The notes under the pieces: generated by a model
Database searches by the model: none
Told to the model about the DNA's origin: nothing
What the model saw: the letters and a program-made list of their open reading frames with translations, nothing else
Program-made: the position numbers and the translations under genes
Part shown: piece after piece, positions 34,338 to 48,200 of the stretch
How positions within the stretch are numbered: position 1 is the stretch's first letter
Layout of the letters: each line of letters starts with the position of its first letter
Origin: Fistularia commersonii
Lineage: Eukaryota > Chordata > Actinopteri > Syngnathiformes > Fistulariidae
NCBI GenBank assembly: GCA_037954325.1
Contig: JBBMNZ010000060.1
Span: 496,001 to 560,000 of the forward strand
DNA: 64,000 nucleotides
Reading direction: 5' to 3'

Positions 34338-35746
34338 TGCAGGATCACAATGAATTTGACTTATATTATGCAGAATCAAGCCCTTTTCAACATATTTCAG
34401 CACCAGCAAGCTGCTAGAAAGGAATCTTTAGTTATTGACATTCTGTTGCTAAAAAGCTTCAACTCAGTGAGATAAACACTTTTTGACCATATGGCTATAT
34501 CTTTTTAAAATGTTGCAGGATCACAATGATTTTGACTAATATTATGCAGAATCAAGCCCTTTTCAACATATTTCAGCACCAGCAAGCTGCTAGAAAGGAA
34601 TCTTTAGTCATTGACACTCTGTTGAAAAAAAGCTTCAACTCAGTGAGATAAACACTTTTTGACCATATGGCTATATCTTTTCAAATTGTTGCAGGATCAC
34701 AATGATTTTGACTTATATTATGCAGAATTAAGCCCTTTTCAACATATTTCAGCACCAGCAACCTGCTAGAAAAGAATATTTAGTTATTGACACTCTTTAT
34801 CAAAAACGCTTCAACTCAGTGAGATAAACACTTTTTGACCGTATGGCTATATCTTTTCAAAATGTTGCAGGATCACAATGAATTTGACTTATATTATGCA
34901 GAATCAAGCCCTTTTCAACATATTTCAGCACCAGCAAGCTGCTAGAAAGGAATCTTTAGTTATTGACACTCTGTTGCTAAAAAGCTTCAACTCAGTGAGA
35001 TAAACACTTTTTGACCATATGGCTATATCTTTTTAAAATGTTGCAGGATCACAATGATTTTGACTAATATTTTGCAAAATCAAGCCCTATTCAACATATT
35101 TCAGCACCAGCAAGCTGCTAGAAAGGAATCTTTAGTTATTGACACTCTTTATCAAAAACGCTTCAACTCAGTGAGATAAACACTTTTTGACTGTATGGCT
35201 ATATCTTTTCAAAAATGTTGCATGATCACAATGATTTTGATTTATATTATGCAGAATCAAGCCCTTTTCAACATATTTCAGCACCAGCAAGCTGCTAGAA
35301 AGGGATCTATAGTTATTGACACTCTTTTCCAAAGACGCTTCAACTCAGTGAGATAAACACTTTTTGACCATATGGTTATATCTTTTTAAAATGTTGCAGG
35401 ATCACAATGATTTTGACTTATATTATGCAGAATCAAGCCCTTTTCAACATATTTCAGCACCAGCAAGCTGCTAGAAAGGAATCTTTAGTTATTGACACTC
35501 TGTTGCTAAAAAGCTTCAACTCAGTGAGATAAACTCTTTTTGACCATATGGCTATATCTTTTTAAAATGTTGCAGGATCACAATGAATTTGACTTATTTT
35601 ATGCAGAATTAAGCCCTTTTCAACATATTTCAGCACCAGCAAGCTGCTAGAAAGGAATCTTTAGTTATTGACACTCTTTATCAAAAACGCTTCAACTCAG
35701 TGAGATAAACACTTTTTGACCGTATGGCTATATCTTTTCAAAATGT
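34338..35746 (+). repeat. Eight-monomer tandem unit, copy 1 (1,409 bp)
   Basis: Markers in order: GACATTCTG, GACTAATATT with AGTCATTG, GAATTAAG with CAACCTGCTAG, GTTGCTAAAAAGC, GACTAATATTTTGC with CCCTATTC, GCATGATCAC with GGGATCTATAG, another GTTGCTAAAAAGC monomer, and GACTTATTTTATGC with GAATTAAG. The unit is eight monomers plus one extra A in CAAAAATGTTG near 35,214. The next copy starts at 35,747. Confidence 0.8.
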
Positions 35747-36978
35747 TGCAGGATCACAATGAATTTGACTTATATTATGCAGAATCAAGCCCTTTTCAAC
35801 ATATTTCAGCACCAGCAAGCTGCTAGAAAGGAATCTTTAGTTATTGACATTCTGTTGCTAAAAAGCTTCAACTCAGTGAGATAAACACTTTTTGACCATA
35901 TGGCTATATCTTTTTAAAATGTTGCAGGATCACAATGATTTTGACTAATATTATGCAGAATCAAGCCCTTTTCAACATATTTCAGCACCAGCAAGCTGCT
36001 AGAAAGGAATCTTTAGTCATTGACACTCTGTTGCAAAAAAGCTTCAACTCAGTGAGATAAACACTTTTTGACCATATGGCTATATCTTTTCAAATTGTTG
36101 CAAGATCACAATGATTTTGACTTATATTATGCAGAATTAAGCCCTTTTCAACATATTTCAGCACCAGCAACCTGCTAGAAAAGAATATTTAGTTATTGAC
36201 ACTCTTTATCAAAAACGCTTCAACTCAGTGAGATAAACACTTTTTGACCGTATGGCTATATCTTTTCAAAATGTTGCAGGATCACAATGAATTTGACTTA
36301 TATTATGCAGAATCAAGCCCTTTTCAACATATTTCAGCACCAGCAAGCTGCTAGAAAGGAATCTTTAGTTATTGACACTCTGTTGCTAAAAAGCTTCAAC
36401 TCAGTGAGATAAACACTTTTTGACCATATGGCTATATCTTTTTAAAATGTTGCAGGATCACAATGATTTTGACTAATATTTTGCAGAATCAAGCCCTATT
36501 CAACATATTTCAGCACCAGCAAGCTGCTAGAAAGGAATCTTTAGTTATTGACACTCTTTATCAAAAACGCTTCAACTCAGTGAGATAAACACTTTTTGAC
36601 TGTATGGCTATATCTTTTCAAAATGTTGCATGATCACAATGATTTTGATTTATATTATGCAGAATCAAGCCCTTTTCAACATATTTCAGCACCAGCAAGC
36701 TGCTAGAAAGGGATCTATAGTTATTGACACTCTTTTCCAAAGACGCTTCAACTCAGTGAGATAAACACTTTTTGACCGTATGGTTATATCTTTTTAAAAT
36801 GTTGCAGGATCACAATGATTTTGACTTATATTATGCAGAATCAAGCCCTTTTCAACATATTTCAGCACCAGCAAGCTGCTAGAAAGGAATCTTTAGTTAT
36901 TGACACTCTGTTGCTAAAAAGCTTCAACTCAGTGAGATAAACACTTTTTGACCATATGGCTTTATCTTTTTAAAATGT
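35747..36978 (+). repeat. Eight-monomer tandem unit, copy 2 (seven monomers kept)
   Basis: The first seven monomers repeat those of copy 1, including the rare CCCTATTC at 36,494, which lies 1,409 bp after the one at 35,085. The eighth monomer of copy 1 (GACTTATTTTATGC) is replaced by a TATATTATACAG monomer that opens the next domain. Private changes include GTTGCAAGATC near 36,103 and GACCGTATGGTTAT near 36,775. Confidence 0.78.
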
Positions 36979-38040
36979 TGCAGGATCACAATGATTTTGA
37001 CTTATATTATACAGAATCAAGCCCTTTTCTTCATATTTCAGCACCAGCAAGCTGCTAGAAAGGAATCTTTAGTTATAGACACTCTTTTGCAAAAAAGCTT
37101 CAACTCAGTGAGATAAAAATTTGTTGACCGTATGGCTATATCTTTTCCAAATGTTGCAGGATCACATAGATTTTGACTTATATTATGCAGAATCAAGCCC
37201 TTTTCAACATATTTCAGCACCAGCAAGCTGCTAGAAAGGAATCTTTAGTTATTGACACTCTGTTGCAAAAAAGTTTCAACTCAGTGAGATAAACACTTTT
37301 TGACCGTATGGCTATATCTTTTCAAATTGTTGCATGATCACAATGATTTTGACTTATATTATGCAAAATCAAGCCCTTTTCAACATATTTCACCACCAGC
37401 AAGCTGCTAGAAAGGAATCTTTAGTTATTGACACTCTTTATCAAAAAAGCTTCAACTCAGTGAGATAAACTCTTTTTGACCATATGGCTATATCTTTTCA
37501 AAATGTTGCAGGATCACAATGAATTTGACTTATTTTATGCAGAATTAAGCCCTTTTCAACATATTTCAGCACCAGCAAGCTGCTAGAAAAGAATCTTTAG
37601 TTATTGACAGTCTTTATCAAAAACGCTTAAACTCAGTGATATAAACACTTTTTGACCGTATGGCTATATCTTTTCAAAATGTTGCAGGATCACAATGAAT
37701 TTGACTTATATTATGCAGAATCAAGCCCTTTTCAACATATTTCGGCACCAGCAAGCTGCTAGAAAGGAATCTTTAGTTATTGACAGTCTTAATCAAAAAC
37801 GCTTCAACTCTGTGAGATAAACACTTTTTGATTGTATGGCTATATCTTTTCAAAATGTTGCATGATCACAATGATTTTGACTTATATTATGCAAAATCAA
37901 GCCCTTTTCAACATATTTCAGCACCAGCAAGCTGCTAGAAAGGAATCTTTAGTTATTGACACTCTGTTGCAAAAAAGTTTCAACTCAGTGAGATAAACAC
38001 TTTTTGACCGTATGGCTATATCTTTTCAAAATGTTGCAGG

Positions 38041-39105
38041 ATCACAATGAATTTGACTTATATTATGCAGAATTAAGCCCAATTCAACATATTTCAGCAC
38101 CAGCAAGCTGCTAGAAAAGAATCTTTAGTTATTGACACTCTTTATCAAAAACGCTTCAACTCAGTGAGATAAACACTTTTTGACCGTATGGCTATATCTT
38201 TTCAAAATGTTGCAGGATCACAATGAATTTGACTTATATTATGCAGAATCAAGCCCTTGACAACATATTTCAGCACCAGCAAGCTGCTAGAAAGGAATCT
38301 TTAGTTATTGACATTCTGTTGCTAAAAAGCTTCAACTCAGTGAGATAAACACTTTTTGACCATATGGCTATATCTTTTTAAAATGTTGCAGGATCACAAT
38401 GATTTTGACTTATATTATGCAGAATCAAGCCCTTTTCAACATATTTCAGCACCAGCAAGCTGCTAGAAAGGAATCTTTAGTTATTGACACTCTGTTGCAA
38501 AAAAGTAACAACTCAGTGAGATAAACACTTTTTGACCGTATGGCTATATCTTTTCAAAATGTTGCAGGATCACAATGATTTTGACTTATATTATGCAGAG
38601 TCAAGCCCTTTTCAACATATGTCAGCACCAGCAAGCTGCTAGAAAGGAATCTTTAGTTATTGACACTCTTTATCAAAAAAGCTTCAACTCAGTGAGATAA
38701 ACACTTTTTGATCGTATGGCTATATCTTTTCAAAATGTTGCAGGATCACAATGATTTTGACTTATATTATGCAGAATCAAGCCCTTTTCAACATATTTCA
38801 GCACCAGCAAGCTGCTAGAAAGGAATCTATAGTTATTGACACTCTTTTCCAAAGACGCTTCAACTCAGTGAGATAAACACTTCTTGACCATATGGCTATA
38901 TCTTTTTTAAAATGTTTCAGGATCACAATAATTTTGACTTATATTATGCAGAATCAAGCCCTTTTCAACTTATTTCAGCACCAGCAAGCTGCTAGAAAGG
39001 AATCTTTAGTCATTGAAACTCTGTTGCAAAAAAGCTTCAACTCAGTGAGATAAACACTTTTTGACCGTATGGCTATATCTTTTCAAATTGTTGCAGGATC
39101 ACAAT
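38041..39105 (+). repeat. Domain III block, copy 1
   Basis: About six monomers: CCCAATTC, CCCTTGAC with GACATTCTG, AAAAAGTAACAAC, GAGTCAAG with TTGATCG, TCTATAG with CACTTCTTGACC, and TTTCAGGATCACAATAA with TCAACTTATTTC. The same order recurs at 41,034 with a 2,993-bp offset (17 monomers plus 1), seen at both the CCCAATTC and CCCTTGAC markers. After the TTTCAGG monomer this copy goes straight to the GGGATCTATAG monomer, whereas the 41-kb copy has one more monomer. Confidence 0.75.
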
Positions 39106-41033
39106 GAATTTGACTTATATTATGCAGAATCAAGCCCTTTTCAACATATTTCAGCACCAGCAAGCTGCTAGAAAGGGATCTATAGTTATTGACACTCTTT
39201 TCCAAATACGCTTCAACTGAGTGAGATAAACACTTTTTGACCATATGGTTATATCTTTTTAAAATGTTGCAGGATCACAATGATTTTGACTTATATTATG
39301 CAGAATCAAGCCCTTTTCAACATATTTCAGCACCAGCAAGCTGCTAGAAAGGAATCTTTAGTTATTGACACTCTGTTGCTAAAAAGCTTCAACTCAGTGA
39401 GATAAACACTTTTTGACCATATGGCTTTATCTTTTTAAAATGTTGCAGGATCACAATGATTTTGACTTATATTATGCAGAATCAAGCCCTTTTCAACATA
39501 TTTCAGCACCAGCAAGCTGCTAGAAAGGAATCTTTAGTTATTGACACTCTTTTGCAAAAAAGCTTCAACTCAGTGAGATAAACACTTTTTGACCATATGG
39601 CTATATCTTTTCAAAATGTTTCAGGATCACAATAATTTTGACTTATATTATGCAGAATTAAGCCCTTTTCAACATATTTAAGCACCAGCAAGCTGCTAGA
39701 AAAGAATCTTTAGTTATTGACACTCTTTATCAAAAACGCTTCAACTCAGTGAGATAAACACTTTTTGACCGTATGGCTATATCTTTTCAAAATGTTGCAG
39801 GATCACAATGAATTTGACTTATATTATGCAGAATCAAGCCCTTTTCAACATATTTCAGCACCAGCAAGCTGCTAGAAAGGAATCTTTAGTTATTGACATT
39901 CTGTTGCTAAAAAGCTTCAACTCAGTGAGATAAACACTTTTTGACCATATGGCTATATCTTTTTAAAATGTTGCAGGATCACAATGATTTTGACTAATAT
40001 TATGCAGAATCAAGTCCTTTTCAACATATTTCAGCACCAGCAAGCTGCTAGAAAGGAATCTTTAGTCATTGACACTCTGTTGCAAAAAAGCTTCAACTCA
40101 GTGAGATAAACACTTTTTGACCATATGGCTATATCTTTTCAAATTGTTGCAGGATCACAATGATTTTGACTTATATTATGCAGAATCAAGCCCTTTTCAA
40201 CATATTTCAGCACCAGCAAGCTGTTAGAAAGGAATCTTTAGTTATTGACACTCTTTTGCAAAAAAGCTTCAACTCAGTGAGATAAAAATTTTTTGACCGT
40301 ATGGCTATATCTTTTCCAAATGTTGCAGGATCACATAGATTTTGACTTATATTATGCAGAATCAAGCCCTTTTCAACATATTTCAGCACCAGCAAGCTGC
40401 TAGAAAGGAATCTTTAGTTATTGACACTCTGTTGCAAAAAAGTTTCAACTCAGTGAGATAAACACTTTTTGACCGTATGGCTATATCTTTTCAAAATGTT
40501 GCAGGATCACAATGAATTTGACTTGTATTATGCAGAATCAAGCCCTTTTCAACATATTTCGGCACCAGCAAGCTGCTAGAAAGGAATCTTTAGTTATTGA
40601 CAGTCTTTATCAAAAACGCTTCAACTCTGTGAGATAAACACTTTTTGATTGTATGGCTATATCTTTTCAAAATGTTGCATGATCACAATGATTTTGACTT
40701 ATATTATGCAAAATCAAGCCCTTTTCAACATATTTCAGCACCAGCAAGCTGCTAGAAAGGAATCTTTAGTTATTGACACTCTTTTGCAAAAAAGCTTCAA
40801 CTCAGTGAGATAAACACTTTTTGACCGTATGGCTATATCTTTTCAAAATGTTGCAGGATCACATAGATTTTGACTTATATTATGCAGAATAAAGCCCTTT
40901 TCAACATATTTCAGCACCAGCAAGCTGCTAGAAAGGAATCTTTAGTTATTGACACTCTGTTGCAAAAAAGTTTCAACTCAGTGAGATAAACACTTTTTGA
41001 CCGTATGGCTATATCTTTTCAAAATGTTGCAGG

Positions 41034-42275
41034 ATCACAATGATTTTGACTTATATTATGCAGAATTAAGCCCAATTCAACATATTTCAGCACCAGCAAG
41101 CTGCTAGAAAAGAATCTTTAGTTATTGACACTCTTTATCAAAAACGCTTCAACTCAGTGAGATAAACACTTTTTGACCGTATGGCTATATCTTTTCAAAA
41201 TGTTGCAGGATCACAATGAATTTGACTTATATTATGCAGAATCAAGCCCTTGACAACATATTTCAGCACCAGCAAGCTGCTAGAAAGGAATCTTTAGTTA
41301 TTGACATTCTGTTGCTAAAAAGCTTCAACTCAGTGAGATAAACACTTTTTGACCATATGGCTATATCTTTTTAAAATGTTGCAGGATCTCAATGATTTTG
41401 ACTTATATTATGCAGAATCAAGCCCTTTTCAACATATTTCAGCACCAGCAAGCTGCTAGAAAGGAATCTTTAGTTATTGACACTCTGTTGCAAAAAAGTA
41501 ACAACTCAGTGAGATAAACACTTTTTGACCGTATGGCTATATCTTTTCAAAATGTTGCAGGATCACAATGATTTTGACTTATATTATGCAGAGTCAAGCC
41601 CTTTTCAACATATGTCAGCACCAGCAAGCTGCTAGAAAGGAATCTTTAGTTATTGACACTCTTTATCAAAAAAGCTTCAACTCAGTGAGATAAACACTTT
41701 TTGATCGTATGGCTATATCTTTTCAAAATGTTGCAGGATCACAATGATTTTGACTTATATTATGCAGAATCAAGCCCTTTTCAACATATTTCAGCACCAG
41801 CAAGCTGCTAGAAAGGAATCTATAGTTATTGACACTCTTTTCCAAAGACGCTTCAACTCAGTGAGATAAACACTTCTTGACCATATGGCTATATCTTTTT
41901 TAAAATGTTTCAGGATCACAATAATTTTGACTTATATTATGCAGAATCAAGCCCTTTTCAACTTATTTCAGCACCAGCAAGCTGCTAGAAAGGAATCTTT
42001 AGTCATTGAAACTCTGTTGCAAAAAAGCTTCAACTCAGTGAGATAAACACTTTTTGACCGTATGGCTATATCTTTTCAAATTGTTGCAGGATCACAATGA
42101 ATTTGACTTATATTATGCAGAATCAAGCCCTTTTCAACATATTTCAGCACCAGCAAGCTGCTAGAAAGGAATCTTTAGTTATTGACACTCTTTATCAAAA
42201 AAGCTTCAACTCAGTGAGATAAACACTTTTTGACCGTATGGCTATATCTTTTCAAAATGTTGCATGATCACAATG
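41034..42275 (+). repeat. Domain III block, copy 2, with one extra monomer
   Basis: Matches 38,041-39,105, then has an additional CTTTATCAAAAAAGC, GCATGATCAC monomer before rejoining at the GGGATCTATAG monomer. The rare CAACTGAGTGAG at 39,218 and 42,386 shows the offset rising from 2,993 to 3,168 bp, that is, by one monomer length. This is a whole-monomer gain or loss between otherwise matching copies. Confidence 0.72.
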
Positions 42276-45200
42276 ATTTTGATTTATATTATGCAGAATC
42301 AAGCCCTTTTCAACATATTTCAGCACCAGCAAGCTGCTAGAAAGGGATCTATAGTTATTGACACTCTTTTCCGAAGACGCTTCAACTGAGTGAGATAAAC
42401 ACTTTTTGACCATATGGTTATATCTTTTTAAAATGTTGCAGGATCACAATGATTTTGACTTATATTATGCAGAATCAAGCCCTTTTCAACATATTTCAGC
42501 ACCAGCAAGCTGCTAGAAAGGAATCTTTAGTTATTGACACTCTGTTGCTAAAAAGCTTCAACTCAGTGAGATAAACACTTTTTGACCATATGGCTTTATC
42601 TTTTTAAAATGTTGCAGGATCACAATGATTTTGACTTATATTATGCAGAATCAAGCCCTTTTCAACATATTTCAGCACCAGCAAGCTGCTAGAAAGGAAT
42701 CTTTAGTTATTGACACTCTTTTGCAAAAAAGCTTCAACTCAGTGAGATAAACACTTTTTGACCATATGGCTATATCTTTTCAAAATGTTTCAGGATCACA
42801 ATATTTTTGACTTATATTATGCAGAATTAAGCCCTTTTCAACATATTTAAGCACCAGCAAGCTGCTAGAAAAGAATCTTTAGTTATTGACACTCTTTATC
42901 AAAAACGCTTCAACTCAGTGAGATAAACACTTTTTGACCGTATGGCTATATCTTTTCAAAATGTTGCAGGATCTCAATGAATTTGACTTATATTATGCAG
43001 AATCAAGCCCTTTTCAACATATTTCAGCACCAGCAAGCTGCTAGAAAGGAATCTTTAGTTATTGACATTCTGTTGCTAAAAAGCTTCAACTCAGTGAGAT
43101 AAACACTTTTTGACCATATGGCTATATCTTTTTAAAATGTTGCAGGATCACAATGATTTTGACTAATATTATGCAGAATCAAGCCCTTTTCAACATATTT
43201 CAGCACCAGCAAGCTGCTAGAAAGGAATCTTTAGTCATTGACACTCTGTTGCAAAAAAGCTTCAACTCAGTGAGATAAACACTTTTTGACCGTATGGCTA
43301 TATCTTTTCAAAATGTTGCAGGATCACAATGAATTTGACTTATATTATGCAGAATCAAGCCCTTGACAACATATTTCAGCACCAGCAAGCTGCTAGAAAG
43401 GAATCTTTAGTTATTGACATTCTGTTGCTAAAAAGCTTCAACTCAGTGAGATAAACACTTTTTGACCATATGGCTATATCTTTTTAAAATGTTGCAGGAT
43501 CACAATGATTTTGACTTATATTATGCAGAATCAAGCCCTTTTCAACATATTTCAGCACCAGCAAGCTGCTAGAAAGGAATCTTTAGTTATTGAAACTCTG
43601 TTGCAAAACAGTAACAACTCAGTGAGATAAACACTTTTTGACCGTATGGCTATATCTTTTCAAAATGTTGCAGGATCACAATGATTTTGACTTATATTAT
43701 GCAGAGTCAAGCCCTTTTCAACATATGTCAGCACCAGCAAGCTGCTAGAAAGGAATCTTTAGTTATTGACACTCTTTATCAAAAAAGCTTCAACTCAGTG
43801 AGATAAACACTTTTTGATCGTATGGCTATATCTTTTCAAAATGTTGCAGGATCACAATGATTTTGACTTATATTATGCAGAATCAAGCCCTTTTCAACAT
43901 ATTTCAGCACCAGCAAGCTGCTAGAAAGGAATCTATAGTTATTGACACTCTTTTCCAAAGACGCTTCAACTCAGTGAGATAAACACTTCTTGACCATATG
44001 GCTATATCTTTTTTAAAATGTTTCAGGATCACAATAATTTTGACTTATATTATGCAGAATCAAGCCCTTTTCAACTTATTTCAGCACCAGCAAGCTGCTA
44101 GAAAGGAATCTTTAGTCATTGAAACTCTATTGCAAAAAAGCTTCAACTCAGTGAGATAAACACTTTTTGACCGTATGGCTATATCTTTTCAAATTGTTGC
44201 AGGATCACAATGAATTCGACTTATATTATGCAGAATCAAGCCCTTTTCAACATATTTCAGCACCAGCAAGCTGCTAGAAAGGAATCTTTAGTCATTGAAA
44301 CTCTGTTGCAAAAAAGCTTCAACTCAGTGAGATAAACACTTTTTGACCATATGGCTATATCTTTTCAAATTGTTGCAGGATCACAATGATTTTGACTAAT
44401 ATTATGCAGAATCAAGCCCTTTTCAACATATTTCAGCACCAGCAAGCTGCTAGAAAGGAATCTTTAGTTATTTACACTCTTTATCAAAAAAGCTTCAACT
44501 CAGTGAGATAAACACTTTTTGACCGTATGGCTATATCTTTTCAAAATGTTGCATGATCACAATGATTTTGATTTATATTATGCAGAATCAAGCCCTTTTC
44601 AACATATTTCAGCACCAGCAATCTGCTAGAAAGGGATCTATAGTTATTGACACTCCTTTCCAAAGACGCTTCAACTGAGTGAGATGAACACTTTTTGACC
44701 ATATGGTTATATCTTTTTAAAATGTTGCAGGATCACAATGATTTTGACTTATCTTATGCAGAATCAAGCCCTTTTCAACATATTTCAGCACCAGCAAGCT
44801 GCTAGAAAGGAATCTTTAGTTATTGACACTCTGTTGCCAAAAAAGCTTCAACTCAGTGAGATAAACACTTTTTGACCATATGGCTTTATCTTTTTAAAAT
44901 GTTGCAGGATCACAATGATTTTGACTTATATTATGCAGAATCAAGCCCTTTTCAACATATTTCAGCACCATCAAGCTGCTAGAAAGGAATCTTTAGTTAT
45001 TGACACTCTTTTGCAAAAAAGCTTCAACTCAGTGAGATAAACACTTTTTGACCGTATGGCTATATCTTTTTAAAATGTTGCAGGATCACATAGATTTTGA
45101 CTTATATTATGCAGAATCAAGCCCTTTTCAACATATTTCAGCACCAGCAAGCTGCTAGAAAGGAATCTTTAGTTATTGACACTCTGTTGCAAAAAAGTTT

Positions 45201-48200
45201 CAACTCAGTGAGATAAACTTTTTGACCGTATGGCTATATCTTTTCAAAATGTTGCAGGATCACAATGAATTTGACTTATATTATGCAGAATTAAGCCCAA
45301 TTCAACATATTTCAGCACCAGCAAGCTGCTAGAAAAGAATCTTTAGTTATTGACACTCTTTATCAAAAACGCTTCAACTCAGTGAGATAAACACTTTTTG
45401 ACCGTATGGCTATATCTTTTCAAAATGTTGAAGGATCACAATGAATTTGACTTATATTATGCAGAATCAAGCCCTTGACAACATATTTCAGCACCAGCAA
45501 GCTGCTAGAAAGGAATCTTTAGTTATTGACATTCTGTTGCTAAAAAGCTTCAACTCAGTGAGATAAACACTTTTTGACCATATGGCTATATCTTTTTAAA
45601 ATGTTGCAGGATCACAATGATTTTGACTTATATTATGCAGAATCAAGCCCTTTTCAACATATTTCAGCACCAGCAAGCTGCTAGAAAGGAATCTTTAGTT
45701 ATTGACACTCTGTTGCAAAAAAGTAACAACTCAGTGAGATAAACACTTCTTGACCATATGGCTATATCTTTTTTAAAATGTTTCAGGATCACAATAATTT
45801 TGACTTATATTATGCAGGATCAAGCCCTTTTCAACTTATTTCAGCACCAGCAAGCTGCTAGAAAGGAATCTTTAGTCATTGAAACTCTGTTGCAAAAAAG
45901 CTTCAACTCAGTGAGATAAACACTTTTTGACCATATGGCTATATCTTTTCAAATTGTTACAGGATCACAATGAATTTGACTTATATTATGCAGAATTAAG
46001 CCCTTTTCAACATATTTCAGCACCAGCAAGCTGCTAGAAAAGAATCTTTAGTTATTGACACTCTTTATCAAAAAAGCTTCAACTCAGTGAGATAAAAACT
46101 TTTTGACCGTATGGCTATATCTTTTCAAAATGTTGCAGGATCACAATGATTTTGACTTATATGATGCAGAGTCAAGCCCTTTTCAACATATGTCAGCACC
46201 AGCAAAGTGCTAGAAAGGAATCTTTAGTCATTGACACTCTGTTGCAAAAAAGCTTCAACTCAGTGAGATAAACACTTTTTGACCGTATGGCTATATCTTT
46301 TCAAATTGTTGCAGGATCACAATGAATTTGACTTATATTATGCAGAATCAAGCCCTTTTCAACATATATCAGCACCAGCAAGCTGCTAGAAAGGAATCTT
46401 TAGTAATTGACATTCTGTTGCTAAAAAGCTTCAACTCAGTGAGATAAACACTTTTTGACCATATGGCTATATCTTTTTAAAATGTTGCAGGATCACAATG
46501 ATTTTGACTAATATTATGCAGAATCAAGCCCTTTTCAACATATTTCAGCACCAGCAAGCTGCTAGAAAGGAATCTTTAGTTATTGACACTCTGTTGCAAA
46601 AAAGCTTCAACTCAGTGAGATAAACACTTTTTGACCGTATGGCTATATCTTTTCAAAATGTTGCATGATCACAATGATTTTGATTTATATTATGCAGAAT
46701 CAAGCCCTTTTCAACATATTTCAGCACCAGCAAGCTGCTAGAAAGGGATCTATTGTTATTGACACTCTTTTCCAAAGACGCTTCAACTGAGTGAGATAAA
46801 CACTTTTTGACCATATGGTTATATCTTTTTAAAATGTTACAGGATCACAATGATTTTGACTTATATTATGCAGAATCAAGCCCTTTTCAACATATTTCAG
46901 CACCAGCAAGCTGCTAGAAAGGAATCTTTAGTTATTGACACTCTTTTGCAAAACAGCTTCAACTCAGTGAGATAAACACTTTTTGACCATATGGCTATAT
47001 CTTTTCAAAATGTTTCAGGATCACAATAATTTTGACTTATATTATGCAGAATTAAGCCCTTTTCAACATATTTAAGCACCAGCAAGCTGCTAGAAAAGAA
47101 TCTTTAGTTATTGACACTCTTTATCAAAAACGCTTCAACTCAGTGAGATAAACACTTTTTGACCGTATGGCTATATCTTTTCAAAATGTTGCAGGATCAC
47201 AATGAATTTGACTTATATTATGCAGAATCAAGCCCTTTTCAACATACTTCAGCACCAGCAAGCTGCTAGAAAGGAATCTTTAGTTATTGACATTCTGTTG
47301 CTAAAAAGCTTCAACTCAGTGAGATAAACACTTTTTGACCATATGGCTATATCTTTTTAAAATGTTGCAGGATCACAATGATTTTGACTAATATTATGCA
47401 GAATCAAGCCCTTTTCAACATATTTCAGCACCAGCAAGCTGCTAGAAAGGAATCTTTAGTCATTGACACTCTGTTGCAAAAAAGCTTCAACTCAGTGAGA
47501 TAAACACTTTTTGACCATATGGCTATATCTTTTCAAATTGTTGCAGGATCACAATGATTTTGACTTATATTATGCAGAATTAAGCCCTTTTCAACATATT
47601 TAAGCACCAGCAAGCTGCTAGAAAAGAATCTTTAGTTATTGACACTCTTTATCAAAAACGCTTCAACTCAGTGAGATAAACACTTTTTGACCGTATGGCT
47701 ATATCTTTTCAAAATGTTGCAGGATCACAATGAATTTGACTTATATTATGCAGAATCAAGCCCTTTTCAACATATTTCAGCACCAGCAAGCTGCTAGAAA
47801 GGAATCTTTAGTTATTGACATTCTGTTGCTAAAAAGCTTCAACTCAGTGAGATAAACACTTTTTGACCATATGGCTATATCTTTTTAAAATGTTGCAGGA
47901 TCACAATGATTTTGACTAATATTATGCAGAATCAAGCCCTTTTCAACATATTTCAGCACCAGCAAGCTGCTAGAAAGGAATCTTTAGTTATTGACACTCT
48001 TTATCAAAAAAGCTTCAACTCAGTGAGATAAACACTTTTTGACTGTATGGCTATATCTTTTCAAAATGTTGCATGATCACAATGCTTTTGATTTATATTA
48101 TGCAGAATCAAGCCCTTTTCAACATATTTCAGCACCAGCAAGCTGCTAGAAAGGGATCTATAGTTATTGACACTCTTTTCCAAAGACGCTTCAACTCAGT

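Noticed and set aside
37038..37226. Reverse-strand frame of 62 codons, also at 40,207-40,395 and 52,355-52,543
   Set aside because: All three are the reverse complement of the monomer with one stop removed by a local variant (TTTTCCAAATG or TTTTGAAAATG). Copies of the same monomers elsewhere are interrupted.
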